Positions 16,263 through 26,060 of a stretch of DNA of 64,000 bases are shown here, one piece after another. The translations under genes and the position numbers were made by a program. Source of the DNA: Fibrobacter sp. UWB13 (GTDB lineage: Bacteria > Fibrobacterota > Fibrobacteria > Fibrobacterales > Fibrobacteraceae). The stretch lies in assembly GCF_900177805.1 (NCBI RefSeq), contig NZ_FXAX01000003.1, positions 186,001-250,000 of the forward strand, written 5' to 3'. The notes under the pieces are model-generated. The model was not told the origin of the DNA, did not search any database, and saw only the letters and a program-made list of their open reading frames with translations. Every line of letters begins with the position of its first letter. Positions within the stretch are counted from its first letter, which is position 1.

Positions 16263-19097
16263 CTAGAATGCCTGACCAATGACAAAGTTGAATTCCATAT
16301 CGCCGACACTGGTGTACGATCTACCATAGTAGTCTTCACCCGGATCAAGCGGCCATGCAAAGTCGAAACCGATAATACCAAGCATCGGGACAACCACGCG
16401 GAAACCAAAGCCGATATCCTTCTTGAGCGTTGTCGGATCCCATTCGGTAAGCGGGTTCTTCGACGGCTTTTCAATACGTGCATCCAGATCAATGCGCGGA
16501 CCAAACACGTTACCAGCGTCAAAGAAGAACGGCAAGAGGTAGAATGTCTGCGGCACGAGGGCAAGCTGGAGTTCGGCACCAACATACTGGTAGCTACGAC
16601 CCAAGCGGCTGTAACCGATAGAGCCAGAGCCGTAACCACGGAGCATACCATCATAGCCAAGCACACCACCCATTCTATACAGAGTGCGGTGCTGCAACTT
16701 GTCACCGAAAATCACGCCGTATTCGTTTGTAAGGGCAATCGAGAGACGGTCGCGGAAGAGCGGGAACCACCACTTGATGGAGAGGTCAGCCTTCACGAAT
16801 TCAAAGTCACTACCGAAGGCGGCGTTTGCCCACTGCACGTCGAGCACATAGCGGGAACCTTCCGTCGGGAACTGCGGCAAGTTCTTGTCGTCACGCTGGA
16901 TGCGGAAGTTGAATGCCGATTCAATACCCGTGTAAACCACATAGCTATTGTCGATGTTCGGGCCCTGATCGTTCATGAGCCAGCTATAACCGATCTGACC
17001 GTAGAAGTAGTCGTCCGGCCACTTGAGGCGCTTACCGGCAAAGATGCTACCACCATAACGGGTAATGTCATGTTCGTAGGAATCTTCCATGTTCCACCAG
17101 GAGTAGCTGAGGCTTGCGCCAACAGTAATCGGCTTGTCAAGGAACCACGGTTCCGTAAAGCTGATCGTTGCACTCTTCTTGTCAGCACCGTATTCGAGGT
17201 TCAAGGCAGCCTGCTGGCCATCGCCCATACAGCAGTTCGGGATGGAGATGCTTGCCGTACCGACAAAGCCATCGCTTTCGCTGTAAGAAACGCCCAAGCT
17301 GAACTGACCCGTACCCGCCTGCTTTTCTTGCACGGCAAAGTCGAGGTCCACTTCCTGTTCGCCCACGACCTTGATATCGGGCACGACCATGTCGAAGTAG
17401 TTGAGCTGCATAATGTCGCGGAAGCTACGTTCCAAAGCGGACTGGCGGTAAGTATCGCCCGGGTACAGACGCACTTCGCGGCGGATCACCTTTTCGTTCG
17501 TCTTGGTATTGCCCCGCACATGCACCTTGTGGATCTGAGCCGGCAAGCCTTCGTTCATCTTAAACGTGAGGTTCACGGTAGAATCGTTTTCGAACGTTCT
17601 TTCTTCATCGAACTGGGCAAAGAGGTAACCGTCTTCGCGGTAAGAATCAAGCAAAGCCTTACGGGATGCTTCGTAGACATACTGGTCAAACACGGCACCG
17701 CTATCGAGGCGGAACACATAGCCGAGCATGACATCGCTCTGGACTTCGTTACCCGTAAAGTGGAGCCCGCCCATGTAGTAACGGCGACCTTCGGTCACGT
17801 CGATGTGAACGATAATATCGCTAGAAGTCTTGATGTTATCGTACTTGTAGAGTGCCGGAATCATGTCCTCAATCATGTAACGCACAAGGAGCTTGCTTTC
17901 GTAAGCGGAGCGCTTCTTGATTTTGAGGAGGGAATCAATCTTCGGATTATTCCACTTGCGGTCTGCCACCAGGTCAATCCATTCCTTGCGGGCACTTTCG
18001 TAGCGGATAATGTCGTTCAGGAGTTTCCAAGCGCCTTCTTCATCCTTGACTTGCGGCTTGCGTCTTGCAAGCGGATACTTGTCGCCCGCCTTGCGCATGT
18101 TCCTATAATAGTGAGTCACTTCCATCGTCGGCTTGCCCGCAATCTTGTAAAGCGGGTTCGTCGAGTCGGACATAGCCTCGTTCAACTGCGTGTAAAGCGG
18201 AGCCAACTTTTCTCCAACCGGCACCATGCGTCCAAGATAGAACAGGCAGGTCGAATCCGGCAGGTATTCGGCGTGATAGTCATTAAGTTCGGCATCCAAG
18301 AAACCGAAATGGCGGAAGACGTTCAGCACGGTATCGCGGTCGGCTTCAAAAACGTTTTCCTTGAATTCACCGCCACCCCACCACTGGTTTTCTTTCGAAA
18401 GCATGTGGTCCGTGATTTCTTCGACCGGCACGTGATCATTGCCCTTGACGTCAAAGCCACGAATGCGAACCTTGGAGCCTTCGCGAATCACAAAGGTCAC
18501 CTTGTTCTGGTATTCGTCCACCGGTTCTTCGCGGTAGCCCACTTCGGCAAGGAGGAACCCTTCGGAGCGGTAATGGTCGAGCATAGCCTGGCGCGTGCGT
18601 TCCAACTGCGCCTTGCTATAAACCTGACCTGTAATCATGTGGATTTTCAAACGGAGGTCATCTTCGGAGACTTCGTCGCAACCATCCAAAATAGCGGTAT
18701 CAAGTGCCGGGAGTTCCTTCACTTTGAACACCAGGTCTACATAAGAATCATCATCGCCAACGTAATCCACCCAAGCGGTCACATCGTCAAAAAGACCCGA
18801 AGCATAAAGCGAACTCACAGAGTTTTGGACTTTTTCAGAAAGCGAGGTCGGGGAATAGCTTTGCCCCGTACGGATACCGATACGTCCGAGAACCGAACGT
18901 TCGTCCATGTGATGGGTACCCTCGACACGAATCTTGTTGATCTTATTCTCAACCATATACTTGTCGGAAATCTGCGACATGTCCAACAATTGGGCATTCG
19001 ACATACCGACCAAAGCAAGAACAAATAAAAGCGAACGGGAACGCAGAATAGACCTACCTATAAAGCAGTTTATTTTAATTTCTGCCCAAAAATACAA
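16263..19097 (-). CDS. bamA: outer-membrane protein assembly factor BamA with an enlarged POTRA3
   Basis: About 944 residues, against about 810 in E. coli. Five POTRA domains (about 50-600) precede the C-terminal barrel. The loop-6 motif appears as MLRGYGSGSIG and the barrel ends in a terminal Phe. A charged stretch of roughly 140 residues (about 285-428, bases 17816-18245) interrupts POTRA3 between its second and third strands; it accounts for the extra length. Start: a TTG at 19097 preceded by GGGGGAG gives a signal peptide with a long n-region (cleavage near VGMSNA); no ATG or GTG is available nearer. BamA inserts beta-barrels into the outer membrane and is essential. Confidence 0.95.
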   Translation of the reverse strand: MYFWAEIKINCFIGRSILRSRSLLFVLALVGMSNAQLLDMSQISDKYMVENKINKIRVEGTHHMDERSVLGRIGIRTGQSYSPTSLSEKVQNSVSSLYASGLFDDVTAWVDYVGDDDSYVDLVFKVKELPALDTAILDGCDEVSEDDLRLKIHMITGQVYSKAQLERTRQAMLDHYRSEGFLLAEVGYREEPVDEYQNKVTFVIREGSKVRIRGFDVKGNDHVPVEEITDHMLSKENQWWGGGEFKENVFEADRDTVLNVFRHFGFLDAELNDYHAEYLPDSTCLFYLGRMVPVGEKLAPLYTQLNEAMSDSTNPLYKIAGKPTMEVTHYYRNMRKAGDKYPLARRKPQVKDEEGAWKLLNDIIRYESARKEWIDLVADRKWNNPKIDSLLKIKKRSAYESKLLVRYMIEDMIPALYKYDNIKTSSDIIVHIDVTEGRRYYMGGLHFTGNEVQSDVMLGYVFRLDSGAVFDQYVYEASRKALLDSYREDGYLFAQFDEERTFENDSTVNLTFKMNEGLPAQIHKVHVRGNTKTNEKVIRREVRLYPGDTYRQSALERSFRDIMQLNYFDMVVPDIKVVGEQEVDLDFAVQEKQAGTGQFSLGVSYSESDGFVGTASISIPNCCMGDGQQAALNLEYGADKKSATISFTEPWFLDKPITVGASLSYSWWNMEDSYEHDITRYGGSIFAGKRLKWPDDYFYGQIGYSWLMNDQGPNIDNSYVVYTGIESAFNFRIQRDDKNLPQFPTEGSRYVLDVQWANAAFGSDFEFVKADLSIKWWFPLFRDRLSIALTNEYGVIFGDKLQHRTLYRMGGVLGYDGMLRGYGSGSIGYSRLGRSYQYVGAELQLALVPQTFYLLPFFFDAGNVFGPRIDLDARIEKPSKNPLTEWDPTTLKKDIGFGFRVVVPMLGIIGFDFAWPLDPGEDYYGRSYTSVGDMEFNFVIGQAF

Positions 19098-19234
19098 AAA
19101 TTACACTCCCCCGCCCACACGACTTTTTTAAAAAAGCCCAAACGGCCGACGAATAAACCGTAATGATAGAATAAGGGTTATATCGTCCCGATTTTTACAC
19201 TTTTTGAAAGCGTTACGCTATGGGCTATAGAGTT

Positions 19235-19246
19235 CCATATATATGG
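19235..19246. promoter_or_regulatory. 12-bp palindrome CCATATATATGG in the bamA/ligase divergent region
   Basis: A perfect palindrome in the 270-bp gap between the divergent bamA and ligase starts. It may be an operator; I see no clear promoter match and nothing else in this gap. Confidence 0.25.
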
Positions 19247-19367
19247 ATAAAGGCAAGCCGGGCATTTTCGCAAAGAAAAAGAAACGCTCCTAAATTAAAC
19301 GCAACGCAAGCGCATTATATATATTTAAGGCGAAAATTTTAACCTACACCCTCTATTGAAGGATACT

Positions 19368-20705
19368 ATGCGATCTACAGCTTGGAACGACGAAGAAAAC
19401 AAAATCTTGCCCGAAATGGCGCTTGATTTTATGCCCGAAGAAAAATTGCGCGAATTGCAGTTGCAGCGTTTGCGTGCAACCGTGAAGCTCGCCTACGAGA
19501 AGGTTCCGCTGTTCCACGAACGCATGGTCGAAAAGGGCGTCAAGCCCGAAGACATCAAGACTTTAAAGGATATCGTAAAGATTCCGTTCTCCATGAAGAA
19601 GGACTTGCGCGACACTTATCCGTACGGCCTCTTCGCTGTCGACATGAGCGAAGTCGTGCGTCTGCACGCAAGCTCCGGCACTACCGGTAAGCCGATTGTC
19701 GTCGGTTACACCAAGGAAGACATGGAAGTCTGGGCCCAGGTCGTGAAGCGCGGCCTCCTCGCCTGCGGTTTCCGCAGCACGGACATTGTGCAGAACTTCT
19801 ACGGCTACGGCCTCTTTACGGGCGGCCTTGGCATTCACGGCGGTTTCGAAGCCCTCGGCGCCACAGTCGTGCCGATTAGCGGTGGCAATACCGAACGCCA
19901 GGTGATGCTCATGAAGGACTTCGGCGTGACCGCAGTCGGTGGCACACCGAGCTACTTTGTCCGCATTATCGACGTTGCCGAAAAGATGGGCGTCGACATT
20001 TCCAAGTTGAACGTGAAGCGCGGCATCTTCGGTGCAGAACCGTGGAGCGATGGCATGCGCGACTACATCGAAGAAAAGACGGGCATCAAGGCTTACGACA
20101 TTTACGGACTTTCTGAAATTGTCGGCCCGGGCGTAGGTTGCGAATGCGAATGCCGCGACGGCATCCACATTTTCGAAGACCACTTCTACCCCGAAATCGT
20201 GGACCCGGAAACGCTCGAACCGCTTCCGGACGGCGAAGAAGGCGAACTCGTCATCAGTACGCTCAGCAAGCGCGCTATGCCGATCCTCCGCTACCGCACC
20301 CGCGACATCACTGCTATTGAAAAGACCAAGTGCAAGTGCGGCCGTACCATCCGCCGTATCCGCCGCATTGGCCGCCGCAGCGACGACATGATCATCATGC
20401 GTGGCGTGAACGTGTTCCCGAGCCAGATCGAAACGGCTCTCCTCCGCGCCGAAAAGGCATTGCCGCATTACCAGATTGTGCTCGATACCAAGAACAACAT
20501 GGATACGCTCGAAGTCAAGGTCGAAGTTTCTCGCGACATGGTGAGCGACTCCATGAGCGATATGGAACAGCTCTCCAAGAAGTTCAAGCACTCCATCGAA
20601 CAGATTCTCGGCATCTCCGTGATTGTCACGCTCTGCGAACCGGATTCCTTGCCGCGTAGCGAAGGCAAGGCCAAGCGCGTCATCGACAACAGAAAGAAGA
20701 TTTAA
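19368..20705 (+). CDS. phenylacetate-CoA ligase family protein
   Basis: 445 residues from the ATG at 19368 (GAAGGA upstream). An adenylate-forming enzyme of the PaaK type: P-loop HASSGTTGKPIVVGYT, the FGAEPW and YGLSEIVGPGVGCEC motifs, the acidic hinge RYRTRDIT and a C-terminal AMP-binding lid domain (about 345-445). PaaK-type enzymes activate aryl acetates with ATP and CoA. It is followed directly by an ACT-domain protein, a pairing seen in anaerobes, where the ligase is thought to feed reductive carboxylation of aryl acetates to aromatic amino acids. That role here is inferred; no indolepyruvate oxidoreductase genes are in the window. Confidence 0.9.
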   Translation: MRSTAWNDEENKILPEMALDFMPEEKLRELQLQRLRATVKLAYEKVPLFHERMVEKGVKPEDIKTLKDIVKIPFSMKKDLRDTYPYGLFAVDMSEVVRLHASSGTTGKPIVVGYTKEDMEVWAQVVKRGLLACGFRSTDIVQNFYGYGLFTGGLGIHGGFEALGATVVPISGGNTERQVMLMKDFGVTAVGGTPSYFVRIIDVAEKMGVDISKLNVKRGIFGAEPWSDGMRDYIEEKTGIKAYDIYGLSEIVGPGVGCECECRDGIHIFEDHFYPEIVDPETLEPLPDGEEGELVISTLSKRAMPILRYRTRDITAIEKTKCKCGRTIRRIRRIGRRSDDMIIMRGVNVFPSQIETALLRAEKALPHYQIVLDTKNNMDTLEVKVEVSRDMVSDSMSDMEQLSKKFKHSIEQILGISVIVTLCEPDSLPRSEGKAKRVIDNRKKI

Positions 20706-20719
20706 GAAGGAGAAAAAAA

Positions 20720-21145
20720 ATGAAAATTCCACAGGTTTCAGTTTTCGTGTCGAACCGCCCGGGTCGTCTCCAGGCTGTTTGCCGTTCGCTCGCTGATGCA
20801 GGCATCAACCTTCTCTCGCTCACGCTCGCCGATTCCGGCGAATTCGGCCTTATCCGCCTGATTGTGAACGATTCTGAAAAGGCTGTCAATGTTCTTGCCA
20901 AGGCTGGCCTCAGCGCAACCGTTACCGACGTTGTCGCATGCCCTGTTGCAGACAAGGTTGGCGGTCTTGCAGACCTTCTCGACGTTCTCGGCGACTTGCA
21001 GATTGACTACATGTACGCCTACCCGTCCGAATGCTCGACGGCAACGAACGTCATGATTCTTCGCTTTAGCGATACCGAAAAGGCGCTCAAGGTCTTGGAA
21101 GAAAAGAACTTCAAGACTCTCAGCACTACAGAAATGCTGGGCTAA
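20720..21145 (+). CDS. tandem ACT-domain protein, partner of the ligase
   Basis: 141 residues with two ACT-like halves: PQVSVFVSNRPGRLQAV with LADAGINLLSLTLAD, and a second starting near VADKVGGLADLLDVLGD. ACT domains bind amino acids or other small ligands and regulate enzymes. It starts 14 bases after the ligase, with an AAGGAG ribosome site, so it probably senses the product of that pathway (inference). Confidence 0.88.
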   Translation: MKIPQVSVFVSNRPGRLQAVCRSLADAGINLLSLTLADSGEFGLIRLIVNDSEKAVNVLAKAGLSATVTDVVACPVADKVGGLADLLDVLGDLQIDYMYAYPSECSTATNVMILRFSDTEKALKVLEEKNFKTLSTTEMLG

Positions 21146-21231
21146 AATCGCGAGTTGCGCAGTCTGTGCAAGTTAAACGCGCAGACGAGATGCGCGAATG
21201 CGCGGACTAAACTACGCACGCTATTGCAAAC

Positions 21232-21267
21232 AAAAACAGCTAAACGGTTTCCCGTTTAGCTGTTTTA
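21232..21267. terminator. strong intrinsic terminator, probably bidirectional
   Basis: A perfect 15-bp stem (AAAACAGCTAAACGG with its complement) has a TTTC-containing loop. T-rich tracts lie on both outgoing sides. It lies between the ACT gene and the converging CotH lipoprotein gene. Confidence 0.9.
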
Positions 21268-21313
21268 TTATGGATTTCAAGTAAGTGAAACTTGACTTTC
21301 GAGAGTCCGCAGG

Positions 21314-24300
21314 CTACCTGAACACAGCGGTAACCGACGTGACTTCACCCGGGTTTACCTTGCGAGTTACATCCATGACGCCATCGCTCCAGCCCGTGAA
21401 CGTGCTGCCAGAATTTGCCTGAGCCGTAAGCGTGACCGGCACATCCCTGTAAAGCGAGACCGTCATCGAAGACTTATCCAGAGCAAGGCCATCCACGAGA
21501 ATCGTGCCGGAGCCCTGCGCCGTAAACGTCATTTCCACCGGCGAAGACAGCGTAAAGTACGTTTCCATCTGTTCACGGACCTTAGCCTGACGCGTCTGGG
21601 CAAAGCTCTTTATCGTTTCCAAAGCGTTACTCATGCTAGATGCATTATAGCCCCAGAATTCCTGATCACGAGCCACTTCAGGTTCCACCTGCGACTGCAA
21701 ATCGTTGATGCGCTTGAGGAGCCTATCCGCCGAGAAGTTCATCGAAAGGAGCACGCTAAAGCGGTTGATAAACGCATTCTTGAAGCCCTCGTTACTGAGC
21801 AAACGAATCATGAGAATCGTGTGCGGAGAAATAGAGCCGTTCGTCACCTGTTGCTGGCCACCGCCCATGCCACCCATGCCGAAGCCCATTCCCATACCCA
21901 TGCCACTTGTGCCGCTAGCATTCGTCACATAGCTGAACACGTTTCCGGTCTGGGTATTGTAAGACACGCCGAAGCCAAAGTCCGTATCGTACATGAACCA
22001 TTTCCACTTCGTCTTCTGACTTGCGACACGCCACTTTTTCATGTTGTTGTGCGGCCAGTCGCTGTTATTCAAGAACATTTCAGCTTGCATATAATTCATG
22101 TAGTTGTCGACATCAACCTGGTCTGCAACCTTCTTGTAGTTTGCATCCGATTTCAAATCGTTGTTCTGCAACCAATCCAGCATAGATTTGTAATCCGCAG
22201 AAGAACCTACACTCGCTTCATCTGTACCACTTGATGTTGTTGCAAGAAGGTCAATATCGTTCGGGTCATAGCCGTACTTGGTTTCGTAATAGTATTCGTT
22301 GTTGCGTTCACGCAAATCGTGGATACCGTAATACTTGCCATTGTAATACACGATAACATAACGGCCACGCTGGTAATCAACGCCCAAGCCTTCCGTCATC
22401 GAAGTACCCACACGGTCGCGCACGTAATCGTCGCCGGAATTGTTACCAAAGTTTCTGAGTGAGAAAGCCTTAAACTTCTTGAGTTCCGGATAATCCGGGA
22501 ACAGCGTGTATTTCAGGCGCTTTTCGCCATACTCTTCGCGCAGCGTCACCGCAAAGGACTTCTTTTCTTTTGCACGGCTGTACTGGCCAGAAATCTTGTA
22601 GTCGCCCATCACGCCAAATGCCGGAGCCTGCGGCTTGCCTGGTTCAAACATTTCTACATAAACCGGGAGTTCTCGGTTGCTCCAGAAGTTTGCGCCCTTC
22701 TTCGGATCCATCATGCTGGCGTTATTGCCCGTCATGTAAAGGCCGGAATCGGGGCTGAACATCGAAAGCGGATCAGTCGTCACAAAGAGTGCGGCAAGCG
22801 TGGGTTGCTTTTCGAAAACGTAAGTACGGATAATTTCTTCACTCGGGTAAGAGCCACCGATATACGCACGGCAACGCAAAACTGTCGTAGCGCTAATCGT
22901 CACCGTAGTCTGCACTACCGGAGAATTTGTAGTCGGTTCGGCACCGCCCTGTTCGCAACGAGTGCCCGCCGGGAATGTCGCCGTCACCGGAGACGTGTAG
23001 AAACCAGAAGGCGGAATGTTCACTTCGGCAACTTGAACTTGTTCTGCAAAGACCTCGCCTGCCGTATTGCCATAAGGCGACGGAGTTGCAAAGCCCCACT
23101 TGCCCGCGCCATCACGAGACCAAGAAGCGGTCGTTGGAACAGCTCCAAAACGCACAGAATCCAGCAAAGCGCCTTCGGCATTCACAAAGTACAATGCACC
23201 GCCATCCTTGTCCACCTTGAACGAAGCATGCGGTTCATGGCCGCGATTGCGAGCAATGTACGACGTAATCTGAATGGTCGTCGATTCACTTCCCTGAGTT
23301 TCAGTTGCAAACGTTGTTGCCGTTACATTGTTGCGCTTGAGGTCCTTCGCATTATCATCGAGGCGGACATAGAACACCGATGACAAATCACCTGTACCGC
23401 GGAGATTCTTGCCGCTCCAATTGCTAAGCGAATCACCTTCCTTAAAGTTCACACGAATTTTGTGATTTTTGGTGATAAAGCCACGGACAACAAGCTGGTT
23501 GACCTTGCTAAGGCTAGACGCATTATTGGTCTTGACAACCACGCGAGAGTAATCCCCACCCTGGGCAACCTTCATCACAGACCCAATCTGGACAGAGCCA
23601 TTTTCGCTAAAGCAGAGCGAAGACTTGCCTTGCAAATTTTCGACATTGTTGCCAGAAGAAGCAGCACCGGTATTGCCACCCATACCGCCCATGTTGCCGC
23701 CCCAGCCGCCGCCACCCCAGTTGCCCATTCCGCCACCGAAATCGCCAAAATTGAAGCCGCCCATGCCACCCGATGCAGATTCAGAACTGCAATCCGAGCT
23801 CATCATATTAAGCGAATCAGAAGGCAAGACATAATCAGGATAATTCTTGCCCGAAAGGAAAACGATCATGAAACTTTTGGCAGGAACAGTCGCATTGCCA
23901 AAGACCCAACGACGCGGATTAGACAAATCATCCGTAAGCGAATAGCCCTTCAAACTCACCGGAGCATCGGACGAGTTGTAAAATTCGACCCACCCCGGAT
24001 CGTTGCCGTCATTGTCCTTGAGATTTGCATTTGTCGGAGAAACTTCCGAGAAGAACACCGGGCTATTCCCTTCGAAATGCGGAATAACAGTAGCGGCGCT
24101 CGAAGCCGGCGGAACCTGCGCACTAGAAGTGGGAACTAATGCCGAAGAAGATGACTGAACTACAGGAGACGACGTTCCCGGAACACCCGCGGAGGAACCT
24201 CCCGGAATGCCTGCTGAAGAAAGTCCCGGAGCAAAAGACGAACTGGACCAACCGCCCAATTGACCGTCATTGGAATCGGAGCTAATTTCACCAATTCCCG

Positions 24301-24403
24301 GAGCCGCCATGCCGAAATCCGAAGGGTTCGAATCACCGCAAGCGGATAAAACCAAACCAAAACTAATCCCAAATAACGCTACACCAGAAAAGATTTTTTT
24401 CAT
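21314..24403 (-). CDS. CotH kinase-family lipoprotein with lamin-tail and glycine-rich inserts
   Basis: 1029 residues from the ATG at 24403 (AAGGGA upstream; the open frame reaches 24601 but the lipoprotein signal begins here). Lipobox LSAC puts the lipidated Cys near residue 22. In order: a Ser/Pro/Gly linker; a lamin-tail domain (about 115-190: VFFSEVSPTNANL, WVEFYNSSDAPVSLKGYSL); a Gly/Met/Trp-rich insert (about 212-247); a chitobiase C-terminal-like domain (SGFYTSPVTATFPAGT); a CotH kinase domain (SLRNFGNNSGDDYVRDR to YDTDFGFG) holding a second Gly/Met-rich insert; and a C-terminal InlB-like repeat (FTGWSDG). CotH proteins are atypical kinases that phosphorylate secreted proteins. A cell-surface location is likely; the target is unknown. 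Confidence 0.88.
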   Translation of the reverse strand: MKKIFSGVALFGISFGLVLSACGDSNPSDFGMAAPGIGEISSDSNDGQLGGWSSSSFAPGLSSAGIPGGSSAGVPGTSSPVVQSSSSALVPTSSAQVPPASSAATVIPHFEGNSPVFFSEVSPTNANLKDNDGNDPGWVEFYNSSDAPVSLKGYSLTDDLSNPRRWVFGNATVPAKSFMIVFLSGKNYPDYVLPSDSLNMMSSDCSSESASGGMGGFNFGDFGGGMGNWGGGGWGGNMGGMGGNTGAASSGNNVENLQGKSSLCFSENGSVQIGSVMKVAQGGDYSRVVVKTNNASSLSKVNQLVVRGFITKNHKIRVNFKEGDSLSNWSGKNLRGTGDLSSVFYVRLDDNAKDLKRNNVTATTFATETQGSESTTIQITSYIARNRGHEPHASFKVDKDGGALYFVNAEGALLDSVRFGAVPTTASWSRDGAGKWGFATPSPYGNTAGEVFAEQVQVAEVNIPPSGFYTSPVTATFPAGTRCEQGGAEPTTNSPVVQTTVTISATTVLRCRAYIGGSYPSEEIIRTYVFEKQPTLAALFVTTDPLSMFSPDSGLYMTGNNASMMDPKKGANFWSNRELPVYVEMFEPGKPQAPAFGVMGDYKISGQYSRAKEKKSFAVTLREEYGEKRLKYTLFPDYPELKKFKAFSLRNFGNNSGDDYVRDRVGTSMTEGLGVDYQRGRYVIVYYNGKYYGIHDLRERNNEYYYETKYGYDPNDIDLLATTSSGTDEASVGSSADYKSMLDWLQNNDLKSDANYKKVADQVDVDNYMNYMQAEMFLNNSDWPHNNMKKWRVASQKTKWKWFMYDTDFGFGVSYNTQTGNVFSYVTNASGTSGMGMGMGFGMGGMGGGQQQVTNGSISPHTILMIRLLSNEGFKNAFINRFSVLLSMNFSADRLLKRINDLQSQVEPEVARDQEFWGYNASSMSNALETIKSFAQTRQAKVREQMETYFTLSSPVEMTFTAQGSGTILVDGLALDKSSMTVSLYRDVPVTLTAQANSGSTFTGWSDGVMDVTRKVNPGEVTSVTAVFR

Positions 24404-24615
24404 GTCTGATCCCTTAGAATTGAGCGATACATTTTGAGCGCCACACCAATCCAATCCTTGAGTTAAGTATATATTTAGCCGCGTTGCAAAAGCCTCTTTT
24501 TTTAACTTCACGTTGTAAAAGGATTGAGCATTTGACAACACGCAAAAAAGCGGAACAAGGCGTTCCGTTTTACTATTTTTGTCGTGAAAAATTTTTAACA
24601 AAAACAGGATTTTAC

Positions 24616-26004
24616 ATGAATTTCAGCGACTTCAGCAAGGCGAGCCAACAGTTCAATCAGTTCAGCCCCGAGATGAAAGAACAGATGATGAAGATGGCAA
24701 AAGCCCGCGTTAAGGAAAAGTTACTCAAGTGGCTTGCAACACCGACATTTGTGCTGCTCGGAATTGTTCTCGGTGCAGTCATCGGTGCGCTCACCGCATG
24801 CTTCGGCGACATCAGCGATAGGCTCTCCGCCATCCGCGATGCAAACCCATTGTACTTTATCCCCGCCCTCGCCATCGGCGGTGCCGCTATCGTATTCGCT
24901 TATAAGAAATGGGGACGCTGGACGGAACGCGGCATGGACCAGGTTTTCGCCGTTGGACTCAACAAGGAATCTGACTTTCCGCTCGTCTCTATCCCGATGG
25001 CCGCTGTGAGCACTTGGCTTACGCAACTCTTCGGCGGAAGCGCAGGTCGTGAAGGCGCCGCTATGCAAATAGGCTCCGCACTTTCGTACAACATAAGCAA
25101 GAAGTTGCCATTTGAAAACGCAGCGCATGTTATGCTCGTGACAGGCCTTGCCGCAGGATTTGCCGGAATTTTCCAGGCCCCGATGGCTGCCACAGCATTC
25201 GCTTTGGAAGTTTTGCTCGTTGGCCATTTGGAACTTGGCGCATTGTTACCCGCCGCCGCAGCGGCTTTCACCGCCTGCAAGGTTTCAAGCATGCTCGGAT
25301 TCCACAAGTTCAGCGTAGACTTAAGTTCGCTTCTTGATGCGAGCGGATTTTCGGCAAGCATCTTCACGAACGAAGGCGCGCTCGATGGCAAGTTCCTCGT
25401 GAAGCTTGCGCTGATGGGCGTACTCTTCGGAATTGTCGGTGGCGGTTTTGCAAAGCTCCTCGGACTCTCGCAAAACTTTTTTGCTAAGAAGTTCCCGAAC
25501 AACATCAAGCGAATCGCCATTATGGGCGTTGGAATAAGCGCTTTGCTGCTCGTATTTTTCCAAGGACGTTACGCTGGACTTGGAACAAACTTGTTGGACA
25601 TGTGCTTTGGAATCGCTGGGAATGCTACGGGGAGTGCCGCCGGAACCGCCGACTTGATTGGGAACGTCGCCGGGTACGACTGGATTCTGAAATTCGCTCT
25701 CACAATCCTTACGCTCTCCGCAGGATTCATTGGCGGTGTCGTCACCCCGCTTTTCGCCATCGGCGCTACCTTCGGAATCTTCATCGCAAGCATGTTCGGA
25801 ATGCCCGTTGCACTCGCCGCAGCCCTTGGCTTAGCCGCCGTGTTTGCAAGCGCAAGCAACACGCTCTGGGCTCCCATCCTCATTGCCGGCGAAATCTTCG
25901 GATTCAATTGCCTCCCCGCATTTTTCATCGTCTGCACGGTCGCCTACATTTGCAACGGCGGACAATCGATTTATAAGCAGAAGAAGATTAGGATAAAGAT
26001 TTAA
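24616..26004 (+). CDS. ClC-family chloride channel/antiporter
   Basis: 462 residues from the ATG at 24616 (AGGA upstream; the open frame reaches 24484 without family similarity). The gating-glutamate motif is present as SAGREGAAMQIG (consensus GKEGP) and the GxFxP-type motif as GGVVTPLFAIGA. The N-terminal GSGIP chloride-selectivity motif is not recognisable; the matching segment reads LVSIPMAAVST. About ten or more membrane helices follow a 45-residue amphipathic N-terminus rich in Gln/Met/Lys. The family moves Cl- or F- with or without protons; the missing motif leaves the ion uncertain. Confidence 0.85.
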   Translation: MNFSDFSKASQQFNQFSPEMKEQMMKMAKARVKEKLLKWLATPTFVLLGIVLGAVIGALTACFGDISDRLSAIRDANPLYFIPALAIGGAAIVFAYKKWGRWTERGMDQVFAVGLNKESDFPLVSIPMAAVSTWLTQLFGGSAGREGAAMQIGSALSYNISKKLPFENAAHVMLVTGLAAGFAGIFQAPMAATAFALEVLLVGHLELGALLPAAAAAFTACKVSSMLGFHKFSVDLSSLLDASGFSASIFTNEGALDGKFLVKLALMGVLFGIVGGGFAKLLGLSQNFFAKKFPNNIKRIAIMGVGISALLLVFFQGRYAGLGTNLLDMCFGIAGNATGSAAGTADLIGNVAGYDWILKFALTILTLSAGFIGGVVTPLFAIGATFGIFIASMFGMPVALAAALGLAAVFASASNTLWAPILIAGEIFGFNCLPAFFIVCTVAYICNGGQSIYKQKKIRIKI

Positions 26005-26022
26005 GAAAGACTAATGCTAAAG

Positions 26023-26048
26023 CGCCCCGCCAATGAGCGGGGCATTTT
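26023..26048 (+). terminator. intrinsic terminator of the ClC gene
   Basis: GCCCCGC-CAATGA-GCGGGGC is followed by ATTTTT. Confidence 0.85.
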
Positions 26049-26060
26049 TGAATTCGTTTT

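Noticed and set aside
16689-19028. 779-residue plus-strand ORF opposite bamA
   Set aside because: Antisense shadow of bamA for the same codon-bias reason; no recognisable domains.
24310-24345. GGTTCGAATC, a T-loop-like string suggesting a tRNA gene
   Set aside because: It lies in the coding sequence of the CotH lipoprotein, with no acceptor stem or anticodon arm; no tRNA gene was found in the window.
24484-24615. N-terminal extension of the ClC protein
   Set aside because: It overlaps the divergent CotH promoter region, has no ribosome site and is poorly conserved in character; the ATG at 24616 has AGGA.
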